Positions 1 to 8,414 of a DNA stretch of 64,000 nt are shown piece by piece (position 1 is the first letter of the stretch; each line of letters opens with the position of its first letter). Where the stretch lies: assembly GCA_902363535.1 (NCBI GenBank), contig CABJAE010000002.1, forward strand, positions 110,690 to 174,689, in the 5' to 3' direction. Under the pieces are notes generated by a model. It did not search any database. It was not told where the DNA came from and saw only the letters and a program-made list of their open reading frames with translations. This DNA comes from Peptoniphilaceae bacterium. GTDB lineage: Bacteria > Bacillota > Clostridia > Tissierellales > Peptoniphilaceae. The position numbers were made by a program, and so were the translations under genes.

Positions 1-36
1 ATTTATTGCACGAATGCCGAATATTAGGAAATAAAT

Positions 37-930
37 TTATTTCTTCGCCGGTATCTTCAGAAGTTTTTCCACGGGCAATTGGGCGATGAGAATGGCCGCA
101 AACAAGAGCGCACAACCCAAGGCTTCCCGCCCCGTCAAAGATTCGTTTAAGAACAAAAAGCCCCCTAAGAGGGAAAATACCGATTCCAAGCTTAGGATCA
201 AGCTGGCCGTTGTCGGGTCCGTGTGGCGTTGGCCCAAAATCTGCAGGGTAAAGCCCACGCCGCTTGAGAGAATCCCCAGGTACAAAATTGCCGGCAGGGC
301 CTTGGCGTATTCCCCGAAGAAGGACGCCCCGGTGGGCAGAACGAAGAAGAAGGAAAGGATCGCCGCCGTGAAAAACTGGATGCAGCTCATGGCCACGCCG
401 TCGACATCCTCGGCAAAGTAGTCGATGACGAGAATGTGCACGGCAAAGGCGATGGCGCAGAGAAAGATGAGGAAATCCCCGAGGCCCATGGAAAAGCCCG
501 CGCCCTTTTGTATGCTGATAAAATACAGGCCCACGGCGGCAATGGCCACGGCGAGCCAGGTCTTCTTGGAAATCGCGTGGCGAAGCAAAATCCCGCCCAT
601 GGGCACGAGGACGATGTAAAGGGCCGTAATAAAGCCGGTCTTGCCGGCGGTGGTGTATTGAAGGCCGTATTGTTGCAGTGCCATGGCCACGCTCAGACAG
701 ATGCCGCAGCAAATGCCCCCTTTAATCGTGGCCCCGAGATCCTTTCCCACGCCTCTCAGTTTCGGAACAAACAGGAGAATCACGAGGAGGAAAAGCCCCG
801 CCGCCAGGGAACGGTGCATGTTTAATACAAAGGGATGGATGTGGTTCATGCCGGTTACCTGAACCACCACGCCCATGCCCCAAATAATCGTGGTAAGGAC
901 TAAGAGGAAGATGGCTTGATTACGCTTCAT
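37..930 (-). CDS. EamA/DMT-superfamily membrane transporter
   Basis: The 297-residue product is almost entirely hydrophobic, with about ten predicted membrane helices in two similar halves, the architecture of the drug/metabolite transporter (EamA, RhaT-like) superfamily. The opening helix region (IIWGMGVVVQ) and the internal ASLILSLESVFSLLGG stretch near residue 245 are typical EamA signatures. Such proteins export or import small metabolites; the substrate cannot be read from sequence. Its start overlaps the 3' end of the thioesterase gene upstream by 11 bases, so the two are probably translationally coupled and belong to one operon with the second thioesterase and perhaps dinB. The gene ends 37 bases from the window edge, so its terminator is not convincingly visible. 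Confidence 0.85.
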   Translation of the reverse strand: MKRNQAIFLLVLTTIIWGMGVVVQVTGMNHIHPFVLNMHRSLAAGLFLLVILLFVPKLRGVGKDLGATIKGGICCGICLSVAMALQQYGLQYTTAGKTGFITALYIVLVPMGGILLRHAISKKTWLAVAIAAVGLYFISIQKGAGFSMGLGDFLIFLCAIAFAVHILVIDYFAEDVDGVAMSCIQFFTAAILSFFFVLPTGASFFGEYAKALPAILYLGILSSGVGFTLQILGQRHTDPTTASLILSLESVFSLLGGFLFLNESLTGREALGCALLFAAILIAQLPVEKLLKIPAKK

Positions 931-1336
931 CCTCTCCCCCCTTGTTCAGCACCACGCCGGTGGCGTGCATACTGAAAATCGCCTGGAAGCAGAGCTTGTC
1001 CTTTTGAAAGAAGTGCACTTCCACATTGTCGTTGACCTTGCCCCGCTTGTTGAAAAAGGCCTCAGCCACCACTTCCCCTTCGTAGAGAGGGGCGTGGTAG
1101 AAGCAGGAGGCGCTTTGGGTGACGACGACGCCTTCCCGGTCGCAGAGAATGGCGCTGATTACATCGGCCATGCCGAAGTGAATCATGCCCTGGCAGGTGC
1201 CGGCGGAGTTAATGGCCCCGGGCCACACTTTCCATGTGCAGGTCATGCCCCCGTCCCGACGCTCGACGACCTTCAGTTCGGAATCGTCCATGAGGCGATG
1301 GTCCACGCTGTCTTGTAGGTATTCGTAGCGATCCAT
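920..1336 (-). CDS. PaaI-like hotdog-fold thioesterase (divergent)
   Basis: The 138-residue protein has the size and pattern of a hotdog-fold acyl-CoA thioesterase of the PaaI/YbgC type. The central helix region reads CQGMIHFGMADVISAIL, where the family normally has an HGG motif, so the catalytic segment is atypical. It is followed by strands with FYHAPLYEGEV and VEVHFFQKDKLC. It probably hydrolyses small CoA or carrier thioesters in the cytoplasm, but the substrate is unknown. It is sandwiched between a second, more canonical hotdog gene (9 bases upstream) and the DMT transporter (11-base overlap). The two hotdog proteins may form a heteromeric pair, which is inference from adjacency only. 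Confidence 0.75.
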   Translation of the reverse strand: MDRYEYLQDSVDHRLMDDSELKVVERRDGGMTCTWKVWPGAINSAGTCQGMIHFGMADVISAILCDREGVVVTQSASCFYHAPLYEGEVVAEAFFNKRGKVNDNVEVHFFQKDKLCFQAIFSMHATGVVLNKGGEDEA

Positions 1337-1345
1337 AGTTCCTCC

Positions 1346-1756
1346 TTACTCCATCTCGATTTGTTCCGCTTGCGGCATATAGGCCATGTCGAACATGCCC
1401 TTGGCACAGAGCTTGCCGTTTTGGGTCACTTCCGCTTCCATGACCGAGGTGTATTTACCTACTTTTTTAAAGTCGGCGCGAATGTAGGCGTCCCCTAAGA
1501 GAACGGAGCGGTAGTAGTAAAAGTTGACGCCTCGGGTGAGCAGGTGGTTGTTCCGCAGGCCCAGCGCCGCGCAAATGGCGTCGGTAACGGAATACACCGC
1601 CCCGCCGTGGGCGATGTCCGCGGGATTTAATACCGTCTCGTCCACATGCCAGCGGGCGTAAATCGTATCGTCCGTATGCTCCAAAATCGTGAGATCAAAG
1701 AGGCTCGTAAAGCGCTGAAAAATTTCCCGCACTCTCTCTTGTCTCCATTCTTCCAT
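1346..1756 (-). CDS. PaaI-family hotdog thioesterase
   Basis: This 136-residue hotdog protein carries the canonical PaaI-type motif: ADIAHGGAVYSVTDAICAAL around residues 46-65, with the HGG preceding the long central helix, then FYYYRSVLLGDAYIRADFKKVGKYTSVMEAEV for the following strands. The family hydrolyses acyl-CoA thioesters (phenylacetyl-CoA type) in the cytoplasm. It is the first of two adjacent hotdog genes read on the minus strand. It starts 10 bases after the dinB stop codon and has a good ribosome binding site (GGAGG close to the ATG). Substrate specificity cannot be called. Confidence 0.82.
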   Translation of the reverse strand: MEEWRQERVREIFQRFTSLFDLTILEHTDDTIYARWHVDETVLNPADIAHGGAVYSVTDAICAALGLRNNHLLTRGVNFYYYRSVLLGDAYIRADFKKVGKYTSVMEAEVTQNGKLCAKGMFDMAYMPQAEQIEME

Positions 1757-1766
1757 TCTGCACCTC

Positions 1767-2798
1767 CTATAAAAAACGCAGTTGCCTGCTGTAATTTTCT
1801 TCCAATGCGGACACGCTCAGGCCCAAGAGGCGAAGCTTCTCGCCGCCGTAAAGGGAATCGAAGAGGGCCTTGGCCTCCCTATACAATGCCTTTTCCCCTT
1901 CCACCGGCTCGGGGAAGGTCTTGGACTTGGTGTGGGTGTCGAAATCCCGCGTCTTGATCTTCACGGTCACCGTGTAGCCCACAATGCCCTTTTTCTCCAT
2001 GAGAAAGGCCGTTTGCCGCGCCGATTCCATAAGCCGCTCCTTAAAAAAAGCGCGGCTTCGGGTCTCGGGGAAGGTCTCTTCCGTGCCGATGGATTTTCGC
2101 TTCCTGCCGGGCTCCACGAGCCTTAAGTCCACGCCCCGCACCCGGTCGTAGAGCTCCGTGCCCATTTTGCCGAAGCTCTCCTTGAGAAAATCCCGCTCCA
2201 AAAGGAGCAGATCCGCCCCGGTGTGAATCCCGAGTTCACGGAGCCGCGCCGCCGTCTTCTTGCCGATGCCGTGGATCTTTGAAATGGGAAGATCCTTGAT
2301 GATTTCCCTCCCCCGCGCTTCGTCGATGACCGTAAAGCCCGCGGGCTTGTCCATGTCCGAGGCGATTTTTGCGAGAAATTTATTGTAGCTCAGCCCGCAG
2401 CTCATGGAAAGGCCGAAGCGCCGCGCCACTTCCCTCTGCATGGTCTTCGCCAGTGCGGCAGGATCCTTGGCGCCGGTAATATCCAAATAGGCCTCGTCGA
2501 TGGATACCTGCTCCATTTTGTAGCCGTAGTGCTCCAAATAGCCGAAGACCTTTCGGCTCACCTCGCCGTAGACGCCCTTTCTCGTCGGCACCACGATGAG
2601 ATTCGGGCACAGGCTTTTCGCCATAAACATGGGCATGGCCGAGTGCACGCCGTATTTTCTCGCCTCGTAGCTCGCCGTGGTCACGATGCCCGAGGGATTT
2701 CTCCCGCCCACGGCCAGGGGCTTGTTTTTCAGAGCGGGATTCAATAAAATCTCAACAGAGGCGAAAAACGCATCCATATCCACATGTAAAATGTCCAT
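1767..2798 (-). CDS. dinB: DNA polymerase IV (Y-family)
   Basis: The product is a Y-family translesion DNA polymerase. It begins MDILHVDMDAFFASVE, which contains the first metal-binding aspartate (DMDAF), and has the second acidic motif in SIDEAYLDIT near residue 100. Helix-hairpin-helix motifs follow (IHGIGKKTAARLRELGI), and a little-finger domain ends the protein at about 343 residues, normal for the family. I chose the ATG at 2798 because GGTG lies six bases before it. An open frame extends upstream to 2924, but it would overlap the divergent HAD gene and has no ribosome binding site. It copies damaged templates with low fidelity. No LexA-type operator is obvious upstream. Confidence 0.93.
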   Translation of the reverse strand: MDILHVDMDAFFASVEILLNPALKNKPLAVGGRNPSGIVTTASYEARKYGVHSAMPMFMAKSLCPNLIVVPTRKGVYGEVSRKVFGYLEHYGYKMEQVSIDEAYLDITGAKDPAALAKTMQREVARRFGLSMSCGLSYNKFLAKIASDMDKPAGFTVIDEARGREIIKDLPISKIHGIGKKTAARLRELGIHTGADLLLLERDFLKESFGKMGTELYDRVRGVDLRLVEPGRKRKSIGTEETFPETRSRAFFKERLMESARQTAFLMEKKGIVGYTVTVKIKTRDFDTHTKSKTFPEPVEGEKALYREAKALFDSLYGGEKLRLLGLSVSALEENYSRQLRFL

Positions 2799-2865
2799 AT
2801 GCATCACCAATCTACTATAACAAAAAACCGCCGCCGGCGGAAGTGCGGCGGGTAAAGGAGAATCC

Positions 2866-3513
2866 ATGAAACAAAAAATTGCCCTCTTCGATTTCGACCG
2901 CACGGTGATCTCGAAAGATTCCATTTTTATATTATACGACGTGACAGCGCGAAAAATCCCCGGCTTTCGGGCAAAACTTTACAAAGAGCTTGTCACGGGG
3001 AGCCTCCTTCGCTCCCCGAAGGCCGTGAAGAAAAATGTAAAGAACAGTTTTCTCTCCATGCTCAGCTACTACACGGATGATGAAATCAAGGCCTTCGTCT
3101 ACGAGGACGTCATGGCCTATGCCTTTAAAGAGGCCGTGGACGAAATCTACGCCCTGAAAGCGGCGGGCTACTACCTGCTTCTCGTCTCCGCCTCCGTGGA
3201 AGACTACCTGAAGTACGTGGCCGACGTGCTTCCCTTCGATCACATTATCGGCACGAAAACCGACGAGGATTTCGAAATGGTGGGGGACAACAACAAGCAC
3301 GCAAAAAAGGTGGACAATATCCTCGCCCATCTCACGGAAAAGAACATGGAAATCGACTACGAAAACAGCGTGGCCTACAGCGATTCCCTGGCCGCCGATC
3401 GCCCCATGATGGAGCTGGTAAAGACCCGCTACCTCATCAACAACAAAACCGACGCCGAGGGCTATTTGCATCTGAACTGGAAGGAAAAAGCCCAAGGCCC
3501 CTTCCGCGCCTGA
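2866..3513 (+). CDS. HAD-IB family phosphatase (SerB-like)
   Basis: This 215-residue protein has the haloacid dehalogenase layout: motif I DFDRT at residues 9-13 (nucleophile and acid aspartates), motif II LVSAS near residue 107, and a motif IV region YSDSLAADRPMM where the conserved GDS is changed to SDS. A helical cap lies between motifs I and II, as in the HAD-IB subgroup that includes phosphoserine phosphatase and related enzymes. It probably dephosphorylates a small metabolite in the cytoplasm. It is read divergently from dinB with a strong AAGGAG site eight bases before the ATG, and stands alone as a transcription unit. The substrate is unknown. Confidence 0.85.
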   Translation: MKQKIALFDFDRTVISKDSIFILYDVTARKIPGFRAKLYKELVTGSLLRSPKAVKKNVKNSFLSMLSYYTDDEIKAFVYEDVMAYAFKEAVDEIYALKAAGYYLLLVSASVEDYLKYVADVLPFDHIIGTKTDEDFEMVGDNNKHAKKVDNILAHLTEKNMEIDYENSVAYSDSLAADRPMMELVKTRYLINNKTDAEGYLHLNWKEKAQGPFRA

Positions 3514-3623
3514 TCCGATTAAATTTTTTCTTCACTGGGTATCTATTTTCTAAGGTATTTTACAAATTGATGAATGCACCTTTACGTGCGCGGAATAGAT
3601 CACAGATTAGGAAGGAATGAAGT

Positions 3624-4154
3624 ATGAGTCAAATCATTTTTTACGGCGTCGAAGGGGAGGCGCGGCGGGCCCATTTACTGGAGGCCGCTGCGGCACAGGC
3701 CATCGACCTGCGGGAAGTCGAAAAAGAAGAAGTGGGCGAGCTTTTAGGCTATTTTGCGGGCCTTGAAGGCTACGAAAAGACCGGGGATAAGGCAGAAGCC
3801 CCGGATGAGGAGCTCGTGGTTTTCGTGGACCTGCACTCCCACGATCTACAGGAGATTCTCCTCGCCCTCAGGGAAATGGGCGAGATCTTCCCCCACAAGG
3901 CGGCCATGACCGAAACCAACAAAGACTGGTCCTTCGCCCGGCTCATTAACCACATTCGCCGGGAAAATGCCGTCATTCAGGCTTGGTCGCAAATGATGGC
4001 CGTGGCCAAGGAGGTCATCGAAGCCCAGGAATCCGAGCCCACTCAAGCGCGGGACGAGGCCCTCACCTTTGCCAAAAACCTTCGCCTAAAGGGCGAAGAC
4101 ATCGAAGAAAGCGACGTAAGAGAAGCCATTCGCCGCTTAAAAGAAAGTCTATAA
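3624..4154 (+). CDS. DUF3783 domain protein
   Basis: The 176-residue acidic protein matches the DUF3783 pattern in its second half: HKAAMTETNKDWSFARLINHIRRENAV, a conserved (K/T)A.(T/S)..N..W.. block. The C-terminal 40 residues are charged and helical. No catalytic motif or membrane segment is visible, and no function is established for the family. It is preceded by an AGGAAGG-type ribosome binding site and followed directly by a strong bidirectional terminator, so it is a single-gene unit on the plus strand between the HAD gene and the convergent dlt-like operon. Confidence 0.75.
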   Translation: MSQIIFYGVEGEARRAHLLEAAAAQAIDLREVEKEEVGELLGYFAGLEGYEKTGDKAEAPDEELVVFVDLHSHDLQEILLALREMGEIFPHKAAMTETNKDWSFARLINHIRRENAVIQAWSQMMAVAKEVIEAQESEPTQARDEALTFAKNLRLKGEDIEESDVREAIRRLKESL

Positions 4155-4160
4155 AAGAAA

Positions 4161-4197
4161 AACGAGTCCCACGCAGCGATGCAGGGGCTCGTTTTTT
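4161..4197. terminator. bidirectional intrinsic terminator
   Basis: A stem pairs AACGAG and CCC at 4161-4170 with GGG and CTCGTT at 4183-4192, with an A-tract on the left and six T on the right. It can stop both the DUF3783 transcript and the convergent dlt-like operon. Confidence 0.85.
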
Positions 4198-4207
4198 ATG
4201 CTTCTTT

Positions 4208-5983
4208 TTACGGATTGAGGGAGTGAAGATCCAAGCTGTCGGAAACATTCACCCGCTTTAATCGGCGCAGAGTCTCGGGCAGATACTTCACCGTGTAATT
4301 CTTCCCTTCCTCCGAGGTGACGCTCACCTTGTAGCCCGCCTCCGTAAGGAGCACTTCCGTCAAATCGTCGTGAATGCCCTGGGGATAGGCGAAGGCGTAG
4401 GGCGCGTGGTCGTTGAATTTCTCGTACACCGCCTTAAACCGTGCGTCGTCGGCCTTAAAAGCCGCCATAAAGTGTTCTTCATCTTCCCCTTTGAGCCTGC
4501 CCATGTTTTCCCTGAAGGTGCTGCCCTCCACCTTTTGTGTTTGGTGGAAGAAGTAGCTGTGGGAGCCGTACTCGAAGATATCGGCGCAAGCAAGGGCCTC
4601 TTCGGGAGAAAAGTGGCGCTTCATGGGTTTGTCCGTGCCGGGATAAGTGTCCATGCCCATGGTCTTTCCGATGGGAAAGATCGTGGCCACTTGATTGTAT
4701 TTTTTAAGCAATGGATAGGCCAGCTTTAAATTGGAATCGTAGCCGTCGTCGAAGGTAATGAGGGCGAATTTTTCCGGCAGATCCCCTTTTCCCTCGACGA
4801 AATTCATCAGGTCCTTAAAGTGGACGGTTTGAATCCCCTCGTCCTTGAGGTACTGCAAAAATTCCTCGAATCGCGCCGGAGAAATGGTGTAGAGGCCGTC
4901 GCCCTCATCCGCCAGGTGGTGGAAGGCGAAGATGTAGTAGCTGCGCTCCAAAACCTCGGGGGCCTGGGCTGCGGCTTTCTCCACGCGACCTTTCGCAATA
5001 AACTTCCCGTAATTTCCCTCGCCCTTGTAAATTTTATCCAGCATCATGGCGCCCATGGCGTTTCTGAAGTGGGATGGATCGTAGAAAAACCGGGGATCCT
5101 TCTCCAGAGGCGTGTTCGTGAAATCCCAAAAATCCACAGTCTCGGCAAGCTTTTTGTAGTAGGCATCCACTTCTTCTTTGTCGTAGCGGGCATTTTGCCC
5201 GGCATACATAGGCGTCAATAGAAAGGTAATGGGAATGTGGTTTTCGTCGCACATGGCCTTGATCCTTCCGATGGCGGCGATGGCCTCGTCTTGCGAAGAC
5301 AGGGGGATTTTTTCCGCGGGAATGTCGAAATGCTGATTCTTCATGTACTCTTCCGAAGATCCCATGTATTCCACGTCCCGCACCCGCTTGTCGTAGCTTC
5401 CGTCTTCGTGAAAGACGTCGAAATTTTTCGGAATGTAGCTGTCCTCTTTTTTTGCCGCGATTTTGTCCGCGCCGTAGCGGGGATTGGCGAAGAGGTAGTT
5501 TTTGTAAAAGGTGAATTTATTTTCCCCGCTCACATCCGGATGAAGGAGGTAATTTAAGTCCCGATTGTTTTCGTGGTACTTCGTGGCCGAGGGAATGGCC
5601 AGAGGCATAATAATGGACTCCACGGGATAATTCTTCACCAAAAAGGCCACGGTCTTTTCCGTGTCGTAAAGGTCCGCGCCGTAGTGAAAGACATTGTAGT
5701 AGTCCTTTCCCGTGTAGGCCTTGAGCTTGTCCAAGGGAATGGAGCTGGCCCCGGATGCGCCGACGATGAAATTTTTATACTGTTTTTCTTTTTGGTGGGT
5801 CTTTAAGTAGGTGATCTTCGCCGTGCGGGGATTTTGCGTGTAATCGTAGCCGTACCAACGAAACAGAGGGTCGCCGAAGACATTAAAGGGATCGGTAAGC
5901 CCATTGAAGGCGGCGATGGCAATAAAAATCCCCAGGGCGATGAGTAAAAACAGCCGATTAAATTGTTTCGTCTTCTTTTCCAT
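4208..5983 (-). CDS. SGNH-like / polysaccharide deacetylase fusion protein
   Basis: This 591-residue protein has an N-terminal membrane anchor (residues about 9-29) and two extracellular domains. Residues 60-325 look like an SGNH/DltD/AlgX-type hydrolase-transferase fold: a serine motif in IVGASGASSI and a late Asp-His motif in FFYDPSHFRNAMG. Residues 345-591 are a PgaB/IcaB-like polysaccharide deacetylase: ISPARFEEFLQYLKDEGI, then motif 1 ITFDDGYDSN with its two aspartates, motif 2 GSHSYFFH with the metal-binding histidines, and motif 3 AYPQG. It is the last gene of the dlt-like operon and sits where dltD would be. I infer that it acts outside the membrane to transfer or remove acyl groups on a surface glycopolymer. 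The fusion is not one I recognise from canonical dlt loci. Confidence 0.82.
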   Translation of the reverse strand: MEKKTKQFNRLFLLIALGIFIAIAAFNGLTDPFNVFGDPLFRWYGYDYTQNPRTAKITYLKTHQKEKQYKNFIVGASGASSIPLDKLKAYTGKDYYNVFHYGADLYDTEKTVAFLVKNYPVESIIMPLAIPSATKYHENNRDLNYLLHPDVSGENKFTFYKNYLFANPRYGADKIAAKKEDSYIPKNFDVFHEDGSYDKRVRDVEYMGSSEEYMKNQHFDIPAEKIPLSSQDEAIAAIGRIKAMCDENHIPITFLLTPMYAGQNARYDKEEVDAYYKKLAETVDFWDFTNTPLEKDPRFFYDPSHFRNAMGAMMLDKIYKGEGNYGKFIAKGRVEKAAAQAPEVLERSYYIFAFHHLADEGDGLYTISPARFEEFLQYLKDEGIQTVHFKDLMNFVEGKGDLPEKFALITFDDGYDSNLKLAYPLLKKYNQVATIFPIGKTMGMDTYPGTDKPMKRHFSPEEALACADIFEYGSHSYFFHQTQKVEGSTFRENMGRLKGEDEEHFMAAFKADDARFKAVYEKFNDHAPYAFAYPQGIHDDLTEVLLTEAGYKVSVTSEEGKNYTVKYLPETLRRLKRVNVSDSLDLHSLNP

Positions 5984-5990
5984 AGTTCAC

Positions 5991-7421
5991 CTAGTAGTTT
6001 CTGTAAATAAATTCCACGGACCGGTAGCCTTGGGCGTAGACGCCGAAGTAGAGAATCACCGCCATGGCGCCGAAGATAAGGGCCGCCTTTACCGGCATCT
6101 TGGCGGAAAGGATCCGCTCCGTCACATCCACGCCGCGCTCTTGAATCGACGAGATCACGGCCACGACGAGAAAGGCCAAGCCGATGACGGCAAAATCCTT
6201 CGGCTCCACGCCGAAGTCCCCGTGGCGGAAGCTGAAGTCCCGAAGGGTTTTTTTCAGCATGAAAATCGCCTGGGAAAAACTTCCGGAGCGGGTAAAGTAG
6301 CGGCCGATAAAGACCAAAAAGGAGGTGCGGATCACCTGAAAGGCCCGGTAGGGCGCCTTTTGATCGTCGATGGAGAGGGCTTTTTTCACCGCGTTAAATC
6401 GCCGCTCGAAGAGAAGGGACAGAGAGATCAAAGTCCCGTTGTAGAGGCCGAAGGCGATGAAATTAAAGCCGCCGCCGTGCCAAATGCCGATGAGCAAGTA
6501 GACGATGTAGGTGGAGATGGTTAAGGTAAGCACCTTGCCGCCGTGGCGTCCCAAAATCCGGCGGGATTTTTTGTTAATGGTACCGAAGGTCTTCGTCAGG
6601 GACAGGGGAAAGAACACGTAGTCCCGCATCCACGCCCCGAGGGTAATGTGCCAACGGCGCCAAAAGTCCGTAAGGGACGTGGCGAAAAAGGGCCGCTTAA
6701 AGTTTTCCGAAAGCTCCACGCCGAAGAGATAGGCCACGCCTCTTGCGATGTCGATGCCGCCGCTGAAGTCGCAGTAAATCTGAATGGAATAGAAAATAAT
6801 GGCGATAAACACGAAGCCGCCGCCGAAATCGTCGGGATGATCGAAAATCCCCGACACCACGAGGGCGGCGCGATTGGCGATGAGGAGCTTTTTAAAATAG
6901 CCGTAGAGCATGAGAAGAAGGCCCCGGCTAAAGGAGAGGCTATCCGCTTCCGCCCGGTAAAGGTCCTCGGAAATGGCGTCGTAACGGGAGATGGGCCCCT
7001 GCACGATTTGCGGAAAAAAGGACAGATACAGGGCGTATTTTAAGAGATTGTCCGCCGGCGGGTATTTCTTCCGGTACAGGTCGATAATGTAGGATGTGGC
7101 CTGAAAGGTGTAGAAAGAAATCCCCAGGGGAATGGCGATCTTAAAGGCGGAAAGATCCGTAAATTTCACCAAGGACAAAAGGCCGAAATTCACGGCCAGG
7201 GTGGCGAATAAAAGAGCCTTGTTCTTGGTTTTGTAGAGGATTTTTCCCGCGAAGTAGGTGGTGAAAATGGCCGTAAACAGATAAAAAAACGCCCTGATGT
7301 CGTAGAGCGCGTAGTACAGAAGGGAAGCGGCCAGTAAGACTTGCCACTTGCAACCGACGACGCGATAGATGACGACGAAGAGGGCGACAAATAAGAGAAA
7401 GGAAAGTTCGGTAAAGGCCAT
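5991..7421 (-). CDS. MBOAT O-acyltransferase, DltB-like
   Basis: The 476-residue polytopic protein is a membrane-bound O-acyltransferase. The signature NFKRPFFATSLTDFWRRWHITLGAWMRDYVFFPLSL lies around residues 238-273, with one conserved histidine, and the second catalytic histidine is in IGIWHGGGFNFIAFGLYNG near residue 325. Proteins such as DltB and AlgI move an acyl group from a cytoplasmic carrier through the membrane to an extracellular acceptor. Its ATG overlaps the stop codon of the carrier-protein gene and it is followed after seven bases by the SGNH/deacetylase fusion, so the three are clearly one operon. By analogy it should accept the thioester-bound group from the carrier. The acceptor polymer is unknown. 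Confidence 0.9.
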   Translation of the reverse strand: MAFTELSFLLFVALFVVIYRVVGCKWQVLLAASLLYYALYDIRAFFYLFTAIFTTYFAGKILYKTKNKALLFATLAVNFGLLSLVKFTDLSAFKIAIPLGISFYTFQATSYIIDLYRKKYPPADNLLKYALYLSFFPQIVQGPISRYDAISEDLYRAEADSLSFSRGLLLMLYGYFKKLLIANRAALVVSGIFDHPDDFGGGFVFIAIIFYSIQIYCDFSGGIDIARGVAYLFGVELSENFKRPFFATSLTDFWRRWHITLGAWMRDYVFFPLSLTKTFGTINKKSRRILGRHGGKVLTLTISTYIVYLLIGIWHGGGFNFIAFGLYNGTLISLSLLFERRFNAVKKALSIDDQKAPYRAFQVIRTSFLVFIGRYFTRSGSFSQAIFMLKKTLRDFSFRHGDFGVEPKDFAVIGLAFLVVAVISSIQERGVDVTERILSAKMPVKAALIFGAMAVILYFGVYAQGYRSVEFIYRNY

Positions 7422-7639
7422 TATAATTTGTCGATAAACTCGGCGATGGTATTGACAGACTCAAAATTTTCCGGCAAGAGTTCCGACACGTCGATGGTAA
7501 TGTCGAAGGCATCTTGCAGCTCCAACACCAGGCTCACCATGTCGAAGGAATCCAAAATACCTTCTTCGATTAAATCTGTATCTTCTTTCACCACTTCGCC
7601 GGTGATGCTTTCGATGATTTCAATGATTGATTCTTTCAT
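7421..7639 (-). CDS. acyl/aminoacyl carrier protein, DltC-like
   Basis: This 72-residue acidic protein is a phosphopantetheine carrier. The attachment serine is Ser31 in the motif GILDSFDMVSLVLELQ, in the usual position before helix 2. In a dlt pathway the carrier is charged by the adenylation enzyme and delivers the group to the MBOAT protein. Its stop codon shares bases with the MBOAT start. It lies between the GNAT gene (43 bases upstream) and the MBOAT gene. A good GGAGG site precedes the ATG. Confidence 0.9.
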   Translation of the reverse strand: MKESIIEIIESITGEVVKEDTDLIEEGILDSFDMVSLVLELQDAFDITIDVSELLPENFESVNTIAEFIDKL

Positions 7640-7682
7640 AGCTCCTCCTTCGATTCTTTCCCATTATACAATTAGCCGCCGG

Positions 7683-8414
7683 TTATTTCAATTCCGGTGC
7701 GTAGACCATGACCGCCGAATGAAAGCCGTCTTTTCGAAAGCCCGCCTTCTCGTACAAAGCCGCGGCTCCGCCCTCGGCGTCGGTCCACACGGTGGCCCGC
7801 TTTTTTTCGATGCAGGCGGCCACGTAGTGCTTCACCAGCTCCAGGGCCAGGCCCCTGCCGCGGCGAGAAGGCTCCACATACAAATGCTCGATGGTCTGTT
7901 CCGTCGGGCTTATGGAATACTGCAAAAAGCCCGCTCCGGGAATGCCGATCACGCGTCCTTCTCTTATGTCCCTCTCGATTTCATCCGTGGATTGATGATT
8001 CCCCGAAACGGGATCGAAGGCGGCGATGCCCCGGGCCACAAAGTCCCCGTCGTCCAAAGTCACGACGCGAGGGGAAATTTCCCCCAATCCTTCCTTCAGA
8101 CGAAGGCGCAGGCGCATTTTATAAAGGCGAAAGCCCACGGCCTCGGCGGCTGATATGTCCGGCCGGCGACCGACGATTTCTGTGACCAACGCCTCGTTCA
8201 AATCCAAGGGCTTCTGCTCCTTTAAGTAATAGGTCACGTGCCATCGGTCGTTTTTCTTCGTGCCGATGTAGAGATCCCCGTCGTCAAAATAGCGCAGATC
8301 CTCGAGCTCCTCTACATAGCGGCGGCGGTTCATGTAGTCGTTGTTCACGCTCCCCTTGTAAGCAGCCAGGCGCGTGTCCAAGTCCCTTTCGTCTTTAAAG
8401 GGCACCATGTTCAT
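7683..8414 (-). CDS. GNAT-family acetyltransferase in dlt-like operon
   Basis: The C-terminal 100 residues of this 243-residue protein form a GNAT fold: EHLYVEPSRRGRGLALELVKHYVA is motif A with the R/Q-x-x-G-x-G/A acetyl-CoA pyrophosphate loop, followed by AALYEKAGFRKDG (motif B). The N-terminal 130 residues are not recognisable to me. I chose the ATG at 8414 because GGAGG lies six bases upstream. This start overlaps the adenylation gene by 20 bases, so the genes are coupled. A GNAT enzyme is not part of the standard dltABCD set. It may N-acetylate the amino acid or amine handled by the pathway, or modify the final product; this is inference from position. Confidence 0.8.
   Translation of the reverse strand: MNMVPFKDERDLDTRLAAYKGSVNNDYMNRRRYVEELEDLRYFDDGDLYIGTKKNDRWHVTYYLKEQKPLDLNEALVTEIVGRRPDISAAEAVGFRLYKMRLRLRLKEGLGEISPRVVTLDDGDFVARGIAAFDPVSGNHQSTDEIERDIREGRVIGIPGAGFLQYSISPTEQTIEHLYVEPSRRGRGLALELVKHYVAACIEKKRATVWTDAEGGAAALYEKAGFRKDGFHSAVMVYAPELK

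Noticed and set aside
6543..7043. Long plus-strand open frame opposite the MBOAT gene, and similar long frames opposite gyrA, gyrB, cas3 and others
   Set aside because: These are antisense shadows produced by GC-rich codon use; they lack ribosome binding sites and recognisable motifs.
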